From Euclidia mi (taxonomy: Eukaryota; Arthropoda; Insecta; Lepidoptera; Erebidae), in the NCBI GenBank assembly GCA_944739405.2, contig OX123199.2, forward strand, positions 9,413,898-9,477,897: a stretch of DNA of 64,000 nt. Direction: 5' to 3'. Shown here in pieces: positions 45,678 to 57,464 of this stretch. Within the stretch, counting starts at the first letter, position 1, and each line of letters begins with the position of its first letter. The translations under genes were made by a program, and so were the position numbers. Under the pieces are notes generated by a model. It was not told the origin of the DNA. It did no database searches and was given only the letters and a program-made list of their open reading frames with translations.

Positions 45678-47811
45678 TTACAATCTCTGTTGTCTTTGGT
45701 GAGCCCGCACAGAGCGCCGTTGAATTTCAAAATCGCGGACTTTGGTTTGCACCAGTGTCCGCCACTCGGGTCGTTTAGCAGCCAGCTGCTCCCAGCGAGA
45801 CGGGTCGATGTCGCATCTCTTCATATGTCCTTTAAGCACATCTTTGAACCTGAGGAGTTGTCCGCCATGCTTTTGCTTGCCCTCCTCAAGTTCAGAAAAG
45901 AAGATGCGCTTCACCACTCTCTGCTCTGACATTCTGGACACCACCGGAGCTGACGACGCATTATGTAGGACTCAATGCCACCTACATTGGCTCTGCCCAG
46001 CACCTCAGTGTTCCGCACACGATCAGACCATCGGATTCTTAATATTTTCCGTAGACATCTGAGGTGGAATCGGTCTAGAATGCGGATGTGGCGGCGGTAC
46101 AAGGTCCAGGTTTCGGCTGAGTACAAGATGTTGGGCAGCATGACTGCCATGAATACTGCGATCTTAGTAGCCAGTTTCAAGTCGTGTGAACAGAAGATCT
46201 TACTATCCAGCTTACCGAACGCTGCAGCAGCAGCCCCGATCCCGCTGTTGATTTCTTAATCAAGGTCGCACTTTGATGTTAGCGTGCTCCCCAGATATCG
46301 GAACTTGTCGACCTGCTTCAGCTCGTCCTCGCGGAGTCTAATGGCCAGTGCCTCGTGACCGTCGATGTCTTTAGACATCACCTCCGTCTTTTTGACACTG
46401 ATCTTAAGGCTAAATCTGCGGCAAGACTCGTCGAAATCGGTCATTAGCTGTTGCAGGCCGTATGTAGATGACCTATGTTTCGTGACAGAATCCCCTGTCA
46501 CGAAACATAGGTCATCTACATCCAAGATCTCAGTAATCATGTCACTAGAGACTTTTGTGTGGGCTTTAAGCCTCGCTAAATTGAAGATGTTGCCGTCTGC
46601 GCGGAAACGGATGCGTACACCTTGCGAAGAATTTTGTACGACCTCTCGGACTACGACTGCAAAGTACAACGCGAACAATGTGGGTGCTATGACGTACCCT
46701 TGCTTTACCCCACAGGTAACAGGGAAAAAGTCCGATTGTTCGCCATTGCCAGCACTGCATGTCGTCATGCGGGAGTCTGAGAAGTCTTATAAACTTCTCC
46801 GTGCACCCTATCTTCCCTAACACTACCCAAAGGGCTTCTCGAGGCACGCTGTCGAAGGCTTTTTTTTCGGATAGTTTAATTAGGCGGTTTAGTAGTATCC
46901 GAGCAAATACTTTCCCGGGAACTGATAACAGCGAAATACCGCGATAGGAATCGCACTCAGAACGATTACCCTTGTTCTTATACAGGATCTCTTATGCATG
47001 ACACTTTAAAAGCTGATGGCAATTTTTCATCTTTCCACATAAGATCAAAGAGCTCCCATATAGCTGAATATAACTCCTCACCGCCGCATTTGAGCAGCTC
47101 ACCAGGTATAGAGTCGACGCCCGCCGCGTTTATTCTGTTGTTGTTTGATGGTAACAACGACCTCGCCACGCGATAATGACTCATCTAACTCGTCAGCAGA
47201 GGGGAGTTGAGGAATCGAACGCACGTGTTCCAGGTCAGCATACCGGTCCACATTTAGCAGAGTGTTGAAGTGTTCTGCCCATCGTTTTAGGATTTCTTCC
47301 TTGCTTTTAGGAAGGCCTTCACCATTTGCAGGCTTCAGTGGCACTTTAGCAGGCAAAGTAAATCCTATTAACTTCCGAACCTCGCTGTGAAACTCCCCGA
47401 GCTGGTTTGTGTCAGCAAGCCACTGCATATGACGAGCTCTATCCTGCCATTACTTATCGTTAATTTCCTGAGAAAGTCTACGTAGCTCCAGATCGCTTTG
47501 CTTGATCTCCGCAATACCTCGTTGATTTGGATGTCTATGTTGCCGAAGAAGATGCCGGTGCCTATCGATTGCTTCTCTAAGAACTCCATCATTCTCATCA
47601 AACCAGTCCTCGTGTTTACGGACTTTTAGACCCAGAGTAACTGTGGCGGTGTCTAATATATGAGAAGATAGAGTCTCCTAATCAGCATCAACACATCCAG
47701 TGCTCCCGACGGGCAACACAGCGGTCAAGGCTTCGGCATATTGCTCCATCGTCCCAGGATTATTAAGCCTGTCTACGTTTAAGCACGTCGGCTTAGTGAT
47801 ATTGGATCTAC
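45678..47811 (-). pseudogene. LINE ORF2, tandem unit 1 copy, truncated by the duplication break
   Basis: It is the same LINE as at 22230-25273, cut at 47811 inside the endonuclease. Compared with the block A copy it has lost 132 bp in frame at the C-terminus, removing the C2H2 finger (EIQRRS joins VRAHQRQQRL). A 10-bp deletion at about 45940 shifts the frame after MRRQLRWC. The catalytic YADD reads DVDD. The gap between LIKLSE and KAFDSVPREALW is in frame here (eight A, against a shifted run in block A), showing that this deletion predates the duplications. Confidence 0.85.
46462..46521. repeat. Perfect 27-bp-arm hairpin in the RT active site, unit 1
   Basis: Arms 46462-46488 and 46495-46521 flank the loop AATCCC. 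The right arm encodes, on the minus strand, the DVDD box and following residues. The block A version (23154-23217) has 29-bp arms with two mismatches and retains YADD. Confidence 0.95.
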
Positions 47812-50800
47812 AAAAAAACATACCCTTAGGTATCCGAAACAAGTCTTCACGTAATGAAAATGAGGATGATTTTGTTCACAGATATAAATAGTATTTTGTT
47901 TTCGATTGTTGTTTTGTTCGGGAAAGCCCGGCCCTTTCCTAGATCCTACAGCGCCCGCGCTGCCGTGCGGTCCTACTTGGACCGAGTCAGTGCGCGCGTA
48001 TAGGTTTTTTTTTCGCGGGCTCTTTTGCCGCCCCCTTAAATGTGCCGCCCGGGGCCATGGCCCCCCCGGCCCCCCCCACGCTACGCCACTGGTGCGTATT
48101 AAAATTGTTAATTATTATCGCTTGCTAAACGGTGAAGGAAAACATCGTGAGGAAACCTGCATGTCTGAGAGTTCTCCATAATGTTGTCGAAAGACATGTG
48201 GAGTCTGCCAACCCGCATTTGACCAGCGTGGTGGACTATGGCCTTACCCTTCTCATAGTGAGAAGAGGCCCGTGCCCAGCAGTGGAACAGTATAAAGGGC
48301 TGATGATAGATGATGAAGGTAATTCTTACTGATTGTGAATATAAAATAGTTTTTTAATTCTGTAATTTATTTGTGAATTAGAGGGAAATAATAATTTTTC
48401 ATCTATCGGTTTTATGTGTCAATGTGAAATTGCTGGTATTGGTAAGTTTCCAGTGTTTCTCATATTTTAAAAGTTTGTTTATAAAGTACAACTGGTCGTA
48501 CTGTAATAGGGTTGTGACTTGTGTACTGTCTAACACCAAGTTTTGTAGGCGTGGCAGTTTTGTATGGATATTGGGTAGTAACCATATCAAAGGGCCGCAT
48601 GTATAAAGCCTTTCGTATTGTATGGCGCTGAGTGTTGGGCCAGAAGATGGATGAGAAACGCTTGCAAACTATGTCACATGTTATGTTATGTTATGTGAAA
48701 TCGTTTGGCATGGTGAGGAGATGGTTTGTATGTAGGTAAATAAGTGATGAATATGAAAGTAGAGGGGATAAAAGGAAGAGGAAGGGCAAGTAAAAGACAG
48801 GAAAGATAGGAGGAAATGTATGGACTGCGAGAGGATGGATGTGTTCTTAGAAAGGAGTAGATGACGAGCGATAGGGAAGTATGAGCAGAAGGATTTACTG
48901 CGCTGACCATTGGGACCAGGGCAATATAATGACATGTTTAATTGTGTCCGTTGATTGTATGTTTATTTATAAAGTCCCCCGCGACCCAGGATCTATGCAT
49001 ATTGCGGGAGTTGTCTTTTAAAAAAAACAATGCACTAAAATTATCAAATGCAAGCACGGGTATCGATCTTTCATCGAATCTTGCTGAAAATAGAGGTCGA
49101 ACGTGCCTGCAATAGAATGTACGAGGGAAATTAATTGACTCCGCGTTAAACTTGGCACTTGAAGAGAGTTCCGTTTCTTTTTTCTCACACTGTTCGTACC
49201 TTAATAATCAAATTACAAGAAACTGACCGTTGCTCAGAAAAAAATAGGTCTCAGTTTAACTTGCGGGCATTTCCTTATTATGAGTAAATATTATAAATCA
49301 GCTCCTTGCTATTATAATAAATATTAACGTTCGAAAAGGTATACTCTAATCCAAATTAAAGTTATTGATACTAACTCCTAACTACATATTTTATATTACC
49401 TATGCGAAAATAACTCTAACGTTCCGTTCGTTACGTTTCCTACGTTTTTACCGCTACAGCGCTGTACAGATTTAGATGTAATAGGCTACTTTTTGTCGCT
49501 AGACTATTACCAACTTCATATTTTGTTTGTTATATTCTGAATTTCGAAGAGTCCCGCTTTGATACGATAAAATGGTTACTCATCATAACTGATTAGTCAC
49601 CGACTATACCTACATAGAAGCGTCGCTAGCGTAGGTCAAATACCCTAGCTTACCTGCAAATAGTTACTGCCTCCTATGTCTAAGGCTATAGGGTTCTATT
49701 TCGAACAGCATTGATGGTACACAGGCTTAGCCTGATTGATGGTAGGTATTAGGCTACAAGCACTCAAAATCGAAATGTATGTTAAATCACTCGCCAGTTT
49801 TCAATGATTGGCAAATGAGAAGATCACAAATTCACAATTGGGTTCACAAATCGAATTCACTTACAAAATAAAATACACTCAACAAAACTTAAGACAACTT
49901 TACAGCAATAGGCTCGCCTCCTTTTCCGTGGAACCTACAAATTAATAACAAGGCGAAATGAGGGTGTAGTGCTACATCTACGACTACCCCATAGGGGATA
50001 CAGGCGTGTCTTTAAAAAAAATGTGTTTAAGTTGAACTTTGATAGCCTGTCTAGGGGTGGTCAATAATAAATGAAAATAAATAGAAATATAAATAAAATA
50101 AATATATAAAAGAATAAGATTGCAGCCCTTCGTGATGCTACATCAGCTTAGCTCTAGCCCATACAGCTTTTGTACATAAAAAGCTCTTCCGAATTCTTCT
50201 AATTTATGTAAACGGCATAGAAATGAGACGGTTGGATTATATGCCAAGATTCGGCGTATAATTTATCAAGACTCAATACACTTTTAAAGTTCTTAAAATC
50301 TTTACTTATTCTATATTACGGAGCTACCTTTAGCACTGTTATTGATAATATCATTGAGATCCATGCCTGTTTTGTAAGAGAGAGACTATTAAAAGTTCAA
50401 GCACATGCGATTCTCTCGAAACCATATATTTTGGCAACATAAATACATAAACAGAAGTGGAAACCATTCACAGCTGATTAGATATTCGAGTGTGCAGCAG
50501 GCATTCATGATGATCCGGTCCGGTTTCGGTCACGGCGACCGCTTTACAATCTCTGTTGTCTTTGGTGAGCCCGCACAGAGCGCCGTTGAATTTCAAAATC
50601 GCGGACTTTGGTTTGCACCAGTGTCCGCCACTCGGGTCGTTTAGCAGCCAGCTGCTCCCAGCGAGACGGGTCGATGTCGCATCTCTTCATATGTCCTTTA
50701 AGCACATCTTTGAACCTGAGGAGTTGTCCGCCATGCTTTTGCTTGCCCTCCTCAAGTTCAGAAAAGAAGATGCGCTTCACCACTCTCTGCTCTGACATTC

Positions 50801-52678
50801 TGGACACCACCGGAGCTGACGACGCATTATGTAGGACTCAATGCCACCTACATTGGCTCTGCCCAGCACCTCAGTGTTCCGCACACGATCAGACCATCGG
50901 ATTCTTAATATTTTCCGTAGACATCTGAGGTGGAATCGGTCTAGAATGCGGATGTGGCGGCGGTACAAGGTCCAGGTTTCGGCTGAGTACAAGATGTTGG
51001 GCAGCATGACTGCCATGAATACTGCGATCTTAGTAGCCAGTTTCAAGTCGTGTGAACAGAAGATCTTACTATCCAGCTTACCGAACGCTGCAGCAGCAGC
51101 CCCGATCCCGCTGTTGATTTCTTAATCAAGGTCGCACTTTGATGTTAGCGTGCTCCCCAGATATCGGAACTTGTCGACCTGCTTCAGCTCGTCCTCGCGG
51201 AGTCTAATGGCCAGTGCCTCGTGACCGTCGATGTCTTTAGACATCACCTCCGTCTTTTTGACACTGATCTTAAGGCTAAATCTGCGGCAAGACTCGTCGA
51301 AATCGGTCATTAGCTGTTGCAGGCCGTATGTAGATGACCTATGTTTCGTGACAGAATCCCCTGTCACGAAACATAGGTCATCTACATCCAAGATCTCAGT
51401 AATCATGTCACTAGAGACTTTTGTGTGGGCTTTAAGCCTCGCTAAATTGAAGATGTTGCCGTCTGCGCGGAAACGGATGCGTACACCTTGCGAAGAATTT
51501 TGTACGACCTCTCGGACTACGACTGCAAAGTACAACGCGAACAATGTGGGTGCTATGACGTACCCTTGCTTTACCCCACAGGTAACAGGGAAAAAGTCCG
51601 ATTGTTCGCCATTGCCAGCACTGCATGTCGTCATGCGGGAGTCTGAGAAGTCTTATAAACTTCTCCGTGCACCCTATCTTCCCTAACACTACCCAAAGGG
51701 CTTCTCGAGGCACGCTGTCGAAGGCTTTTTTTTCGGATAGTTTAATTAGGCGGTTTAGTAGTATCCGAGCAAATACTTTCCCGGGAACTGATAACAGCGA
51801 AATACCGCGATAGGAATCGCACTCAGAACGATTACCCTTGTTCTTATACAGGATCTCTTATGCATGACACTTTAAAAGCTGATGGCAATTTTTCATCTTT
51901 CCACATAAGATCAAAGAGCTCCCATATAGCTGAATATAACTCCTCACCGCCGCATTTGAGCAGCTCACCAGGTATAGAGTCGACGCCCGCCGCGTTTATT
52001 CTGTTGTTGTTTGATGGTAACAACGACCTCGCCACGCGATAATGACTCATCTAACTCGTCAGCAGAGGGGAGTTGAGGAATCGAACGCACGTGTTCCAGG
52101 TCAGCATACCGGTCCACATTTAGCAGAGTGTTGAAGTGTTCTGCCCATCGTTTTAGGATTTCTTCCTTGCTTTTAGGAAGGCCTTCACCATTTGCAGGCT
52201 TCAGTGGCACTTTAGCAGGCAAAGTAAATCCTATTAACTTCCGAACCTCGCTGTGAAACTCCCCGAGCTGGTTTGTGTCAGCAAGCCACTGCATATGACG
52301 AGCTCTATCCTGCCATTACTTATCGTTAATTTCCTGAGAAAGTCTACGTAGCTCCAGATCGCTTTGCTTGATCTCCGCAATACCTCGTTGATTTGGATGT
52401 CTATGTTGCCGAAGAAGATGCCGGTGCCTATCGATTGCTTCTCTAAGAACTCCATCATTCTCATCAAACCAGTCCTCGTGTTTACGGACTTTTAGACCCA
52501 GAGTAACTGTGGCGGTGTCTAATATATGAGAAGATAGAGTCTCCTAATCAGCATCAACACATCCAGTGCTCCCGACGGGCAACACAGCGGTCAAGGCTTC
52601 GGCATATTGCTCCATCGTCCCAGGATTATTAAGCCTGTCTACGTTTAAGCACGTCGGCTTAGTGATATTGGATCTACA
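47812..52678 (+). repeat. 4.87-kb tandem duplication, unit 2
   Basis: The junction with unit 1 is CTAC followed by seven A: LINE sequence CTACAA meets hAT sequence AAAAAAACATACC with a 2-base overlap. Unit 2 continues smoothly into the rest of the LINE (CTACAAGGACGCAGG), so unit 2's right end is the original sequence and the 47811/47812 junction is the new one. Confidence 0.95.
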
Positions 52679-53460
52679 AGGACGCAGGAGGCGGAGACGC
52701 AGCGTTGTGACAACAAGCCTATGGTTAGTCCAACAGTTTGCACCACGTATGACGCGGGTGATTTGGACTTGCGAAATGTCTCGCTGCCGGACGATCGCGT
52801 AATCAATCAGATGCCAGTGTTTGGATCGAGGGTGCATCCATGTATTTTTGTATTTGGCAGGAAGTCTGAACATGGTACTTGTAATTGCGAGATGGTATTG
52901 TGCACACAAGCTGAGCAGCAACTGTCCGTTACTGTTCATGCACCCGACTCCGTGCCTACCCAAGACTCCGCGCCAAGCATTGTAGTCTCGTCCAACTCTG
53001 GCGTTGAAGTCGCCCAACAGAAGAATCCGTTCTCTAGACCTAACGCTTTCGATTATCTTTGAAAGTTCCTCATAAAATTGATCTTTAATGTCATCAGTCA
53101 TGTCTAGTGTCGGAGCGTAGACACTGGTGACATTAAGGTAATTGTTATCGTCCAGGTATATGCGCAACGTGGTAATGCGATCCGAAATGTGGACCGGACA
53201 TTCTTGGAGCCCCTTGACAAGCTTATTATTGATCGCAAATCCAACGCCCGACCGTCACGACTTAGAGGCAGCACGTCCTTTCCAGAAGAAAGTATACCCC
53301 CATCATGTTCTACCAGCACCCCTTCATCAGCTAGGTGTGTTTCACTGAGAGCAGCCACATCTATTTCATAGCGATGGAGTTCTCGAGCAATGATGGCCAT
53401 TTTTCGCTCTGGACACGCACTGCTATCTCGATCAATGAGTGTACGCACGTTCCACGCGCC
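50544..53460 (-). pseudogene. LINE ORF2, block B copy
   Basis: It is identical to the tandem unit 1 copy up to 52678, then continues through the endonuclease (LLLGDFNARVGRDYNAWRG; DVAALSETHLADEGVLVEHD) to about 53448. The endonuclease frame is broken near 53160-53290. The zinc finger is deleted, YADD is replaced by DVDD, and the RT gap is shared with the other copies. Its 5' UTR runs to about 53930. Confidence 0.85.
51328..51387. repeat. Perfect 27-bp-arm hairpin in the RT active site, unit 2
   Basis: Same as 46462-46521: arms 51328-51354 and 51361-51387, loop AATCCC. Confidence 0.95.
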
Positions 53461-53930
53461 AAACGTTAAGTCCGAAGTTTTATGTTGTTTCCCATTTTTT
53501 CTGTTGCGTCGACTGCGAATTTATCAATGCAGAGGCAGCCGCGGTTGCTACCGTCCTAATTAATGGGGTGAGCAATTTTTAGGGCACCTTTTCTAGCCCC
53601 TCTCCGGCTGAGCGAAGAGAGCAGTGCTTCCCTAAATAGGGCTGCTCTGTCACTCCGGGTGCTGCCGAATTCTCCTTGTCTCTCCAGATCAGAGAGAAAG
53701 CGACCACGGCGTTCTAGGAACACCCCCGAAGCCGATATCTCAGACAAAGCTCAGCCTTCATCAAACTGAACCTCTCTACCTCGACCTATCGCCACGGGAC
53801 TTTAAGTCGTTCAGAGTCCATACAACTACTACATCAACTACTTGGAGCCACCGGTAAGGTTGTGGAGTAACTAACTTAAGGACTAACCACCCTTTTGTGG
53901 GTGGACTGGCTTGTCCTGTAGGTACCCCAC

Positions 53931-55639
53931 TCCAACCCAGCAGGCATTAATACATAGATATGTATTACATAGAATAACAAATAACAAAGAGGCGAATTAA
54001 GCATAAAGGGTACCTAACTCCACTGCACTCAGTCATCGACATATTAGACTATTCGCTCAAATATAGAAGTTACTCTGCCGTGCCAGTCCAAGCAAAAAAC
54101 AAGTGCTGTAACCGCAAAAAGAACTCTCCCGTTATATAATTACAGAGCCATGATGGCGACAATCACTAATTATTAGGGTTAGCAATACCAATCAGGAAAT
54201 AGTGTAATCTCTTCGGAACCATGACACAATTCAGACTACGAAGTAGGTATTAAAAATTAATTACATTGAAAGTTATATCTTTATCCGGAATTCCCTATTG
54301 TGCCAGACTTGAAACCACAATACCGATGTAAGTATATAAAGCGGCTTCATTGTTTAAGGAAGATAGTAAGTAAAATATAATTAATTAACTTTTCGAGCCG
54401 GGCAAAACAAGGTGGAAATGTTCGCGCAGTCGTATGTAAACGATAGTCTTTAACTTCAGGTCATGACAACGTCTCATTATTATCTAATAACACAAAAGTG
54501 GTATGTGGTCGAAGCCAATAAAAATTTTAGAGCGCATCGCAAAATTCCCGATAGTTCAAATTTACGTCGGATATGAAAGTCAAGCTTAGATTTACGTACA
54601 AGACTCAATATTAATACTTGATAACCTAAATCAGTGTCACATCTGGTCTCTTCGATTACATTCACTATGGGTTAGAAAAAGGAATACTTTCTGCCAGTAA
54701 TGACCTTCTACCACATATCTGCCCATTATCTACGACTGAATATCTCTAAATCACAGCAGAGTGTGCCTTATGCGATTAGTCAACTATTTCTAAGCGTGAC
54801 GGTGATAAGATAAACCAACGGTTTTAAGTTATGCAAACTGCAACTCTAATGTTGCCAACATAAGATGCAATAAATAAATATTTTTAACACGATATTTTTA
54901 GTGCAGTGCATCGATGATGGCTTTATGCGCACTGCCGAGCAACGTGGTCGGCAAGCGAGAAATGTCCTCAAATTTGGATGAGATTTATCCATATCATGAC
55001 CTAAATACAAATTTTAGATACCTTATATAAACGAAGGGTACACAAGATGTATTATTGTATGGATTGATGGATATTTTTCTCTTTCCCGGCAATACTATGT
55101 ACTGTAAGATTTTTACTTAGGTACAAGAACTACTGAAACTTTGCAGTAATAGTTATAGCTTATACATCAAAACAAAAGGCTTGCTTTTGTCGTCAGCAGT
55201 GATTTAAAAAAATCGATGTATTTTATAATAGTCGGTAAGAAACATTCTTCCAGAGGTCAGGCAGAAAATATTTTGGACGTGGGTCGTAAACTCGGGCTAA
55301 CTACAATAGTGATTTTAATACAAATTTGTACAGAGAATCTATGCTAACTAAAATATAAAACACTAGAAAGGAAAGTAAAAGTACAGGACAAACCAGTGGC
55401 ACCTAAGGATTTGCGATACTCATGAAGTTACGTTCAGTATTAGTTTTAAATAACAATGACAAATATTTATTTTTTGAAGTCGTCTGGTGTCCGAGAATAT
55501 TTAGGTACGGAGTTATAAAAACGATAGTGGCAAAATCAAAACAATGAAAGTTACAGAAACACTGTTTGCTATTTTACATTAATATATTACTTATCGAGAT
55601 CCCTGAATCATTTTCGAAGCCAGGCCGGCCGTTGCAGAT
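53931..55639. other. Unassigned duplicated sequence (block B)
   Basis: It corresponds to 25701-27091 and 28849-29164 of block A. The join at about 55320-55332 (AATACAAATTTGTACAG) marks where block A carries the 1.76-kb TIR element. Confidence 0.45.
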
Positions 55640-55880
55640 AGGTACATGCGGTATGATTGACTCGGCCTACACGCAGAGTCAATCATAACAGACCGCTCCA
55701 GAACAGACCATGAGCCACCTACTGGAGTGCCCTAAGTGTCCGCACAGATGTTCGGAGACCGATTTATGCGGAGCCACTGACAATGCCGTTGCTGTGGCCA
55801 CATACTGGGCTGGTGTCATTTGATATCTGTACCATCGACTCGAGGAGAAGAAGAAGACTTCTATTTCAAACGTAGTAAAT
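55640..55880 (+). pseudogene. LINE C-terminal remnant (block B)
   Basis: It is a shortened version of 29165-29480. The TMSHLLECPKCPHRC-type coding is recognisable, but the CDCG part and a central inverted repeat are reduced to CACGCAGAGTCAATC. Confidence 0.45.
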
Positions 55881-55984
55881 GTTATAACTGACATTTTGAT
55901 TATGTTTCAAAGTGCTAATAAAAATTCCTATCTATAATGATAAATATCCTTCAATAATGTTCAGTGATTTATACCTACCTTAGC

Positions 55985-56200
55985 CACGGTAATAATATCT
56001 AACAGTATTGTAACTCCATACAAACGCACGAAACTCGAGTTATACCTACGCGCCTCGAGCAGAGTACCCATTAGACTGGGCGGAATGTGCCTACAGTACC
56101 CGCAGCCGCTATCGTGCCGCAGCTCGCATGCGGCGCGTCTGGTAGGTAAATAACTCACGAAGACGGCCGAGTTACAATACTGTTAGATTATATTACCGTG
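55985..56200. mobile_element. 216-bp MITE present only in block B
   Basis: The ends CACGGTAATAATATCTAAC...GTATTGTAACTC and their complement agree over about 31 bp with two mismatches. A 7-bp duplication CCTTAGC flanks it. Block A has the single CCTTAGC at the empty site (about 29589). There is no ORF. The family is undetermined; a 7-bp duplication with CA...TG ends could suit a P-like or similar superfamily. Confidence 0.85.
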
Positions 56201-56360
56201 CCTTAGCGCATCAAGTTGTAATTTTGCAATGAAATAAAATCTGTCGACTTTAAAATAAAATACATGTATTCGCCCTGAGCGTTTTGTTTGCCAATATATT
56301 GCGTTAAGTTAATAAATAAAGATTATACAAAAATTGCTTTACATTTTTTTACGTTATGTT

Positions 56361-56439
56361 GATTCGGTATATATACCGAATCTAGCCACATACGTACCTA
56401 CTACCTACATGTATGTAGGTAGTAGGTACGTATGTGGCT
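56361..56439. repeat. Two adjacent perfect palindromes, block B only
   Basis: 56361-56382 is a 22-bp perfect palindrome centred on TATATA. 56384-56409 and 56414-56439 are 26-bp exact inverted arms around TGTA. Block A has only the right-hand arm sequence, with differences, near 30478-30500. Confidence 0.9.
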
Positions 56440-56810
56440 TCAATCGAAAAATGTTCAATGGGTAAAAGTCAGAAGCACCCCGAAATAAAGTCCTGTCAGA
56501 CCGGGCTCGTTGTCAAAGAGATTAGTCATCATAGCCGCATCGATTTCAACTTACTGCCATCGTATTTTTATTTATCTAAACCTATTTTGAGGTTAAGGCT
56601 CGCCTCACGTTGTTGAACATTGATAGTTGCCACTCAGGCACCATACTACTTCTTACCCCAATACATAATACACTTCTTGCTTGCTTGACATATCAGGATT
56701 TTAAACTTTGTCGAAGCTTTTTGGTCCTTATTATAAAACTTTGACGAAATACGGGCATAGCTCGATGTTCAGTATGTCGTCATCTGTGTTAAAGTTATTT
56801 TAAACAAAGT

Positions 56811-57157
56811 AGATAGATAGATAGATAGAAAATGCTTTATTGTACACCAGAGGCAAATAATTACAGAAAAATGACATATACATATAATAACTTAGGTCTA
56901 GTTGTACATGGGCGGTCTTATCGCAGGTTGCGATTTCTTCCAGGCAACCTGATGGACTATATTCAATTAAGTAAGCGAAATCGGGTAGCTAATGGTGTGC
57001 CTACTACATAATAGATTTGTATACATAATCTTCGTAGTAAATAGATTCAACATAAATACTTTACACTTAATAGTACATACACAATTAATACTATATTAAT
57101 TATAGATACTATAAAATATGATATATATATATATATATATATATCATATTTTATATA

Positions 57158-57226
<69 letters not shown>

Positions 57227-57243
57227 CCACTATAATACATACT
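56811..57243 (-). mobile_element. LINE 3' end insertion with AT-repeat, block B only
   Basis: On the minus strand it ends TTGTACAATAAAGCATTTTC and a TATC repeat, preceded by GGTTGCCTGGAAGAAATCGC and TGCGATAAGACCGCCCATG, a 3' UTR type seen in CR1/Jockey-like LINEs. AAAGT occurs on both sides (56806-56810 and 57244-57248). Block A has the empty site near 30870. The distal 100 bp (57117-57222) is an AT repeat containing the palindrome AAAATATGATATAT...ATATATCATATTTT. Confidence 0.7.
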
Positions 57244-57464
57244 AAAGTATTTGTGAAGCATCCATCCATATCTTTTTTTTTACTAACATAGTTAAAAGTA
57301 ATCTTTTAGTTTACTAACCCATTTGGATGTTGCTTATCAGACATAAAGATTATTTTATTTTTTTATTTACAATATTATTTTCAATGGTTTAAATGCAGAA
57401 TTGAATTACATGACGACCTTCTCTGATAGATGATTTAAATAAAATAGTCTAAATTTTAGTTTTT

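Larger units (their letters stand above)
42945..47811 (+). repeat. 4.87-kb tandem duplication, unit 1
   Basis: It is followed directly by an almost identical unit (47812-52678). The offset is 4866-4867 bp throughout, and the only difference I found is the length of a poly-C run (near 43200 and 48065). It contains the hAT 3' end, the SINE tail, a 43453-44071 spacer and the LINE up to a point within the endonuclease. Confidence 0.95.

Noticed and set aside
57117..57222. AT repeat as a regulatory or replication element
   Set aside because: A simple TA microsatellite within a LINE insertion; nothing supports a function.
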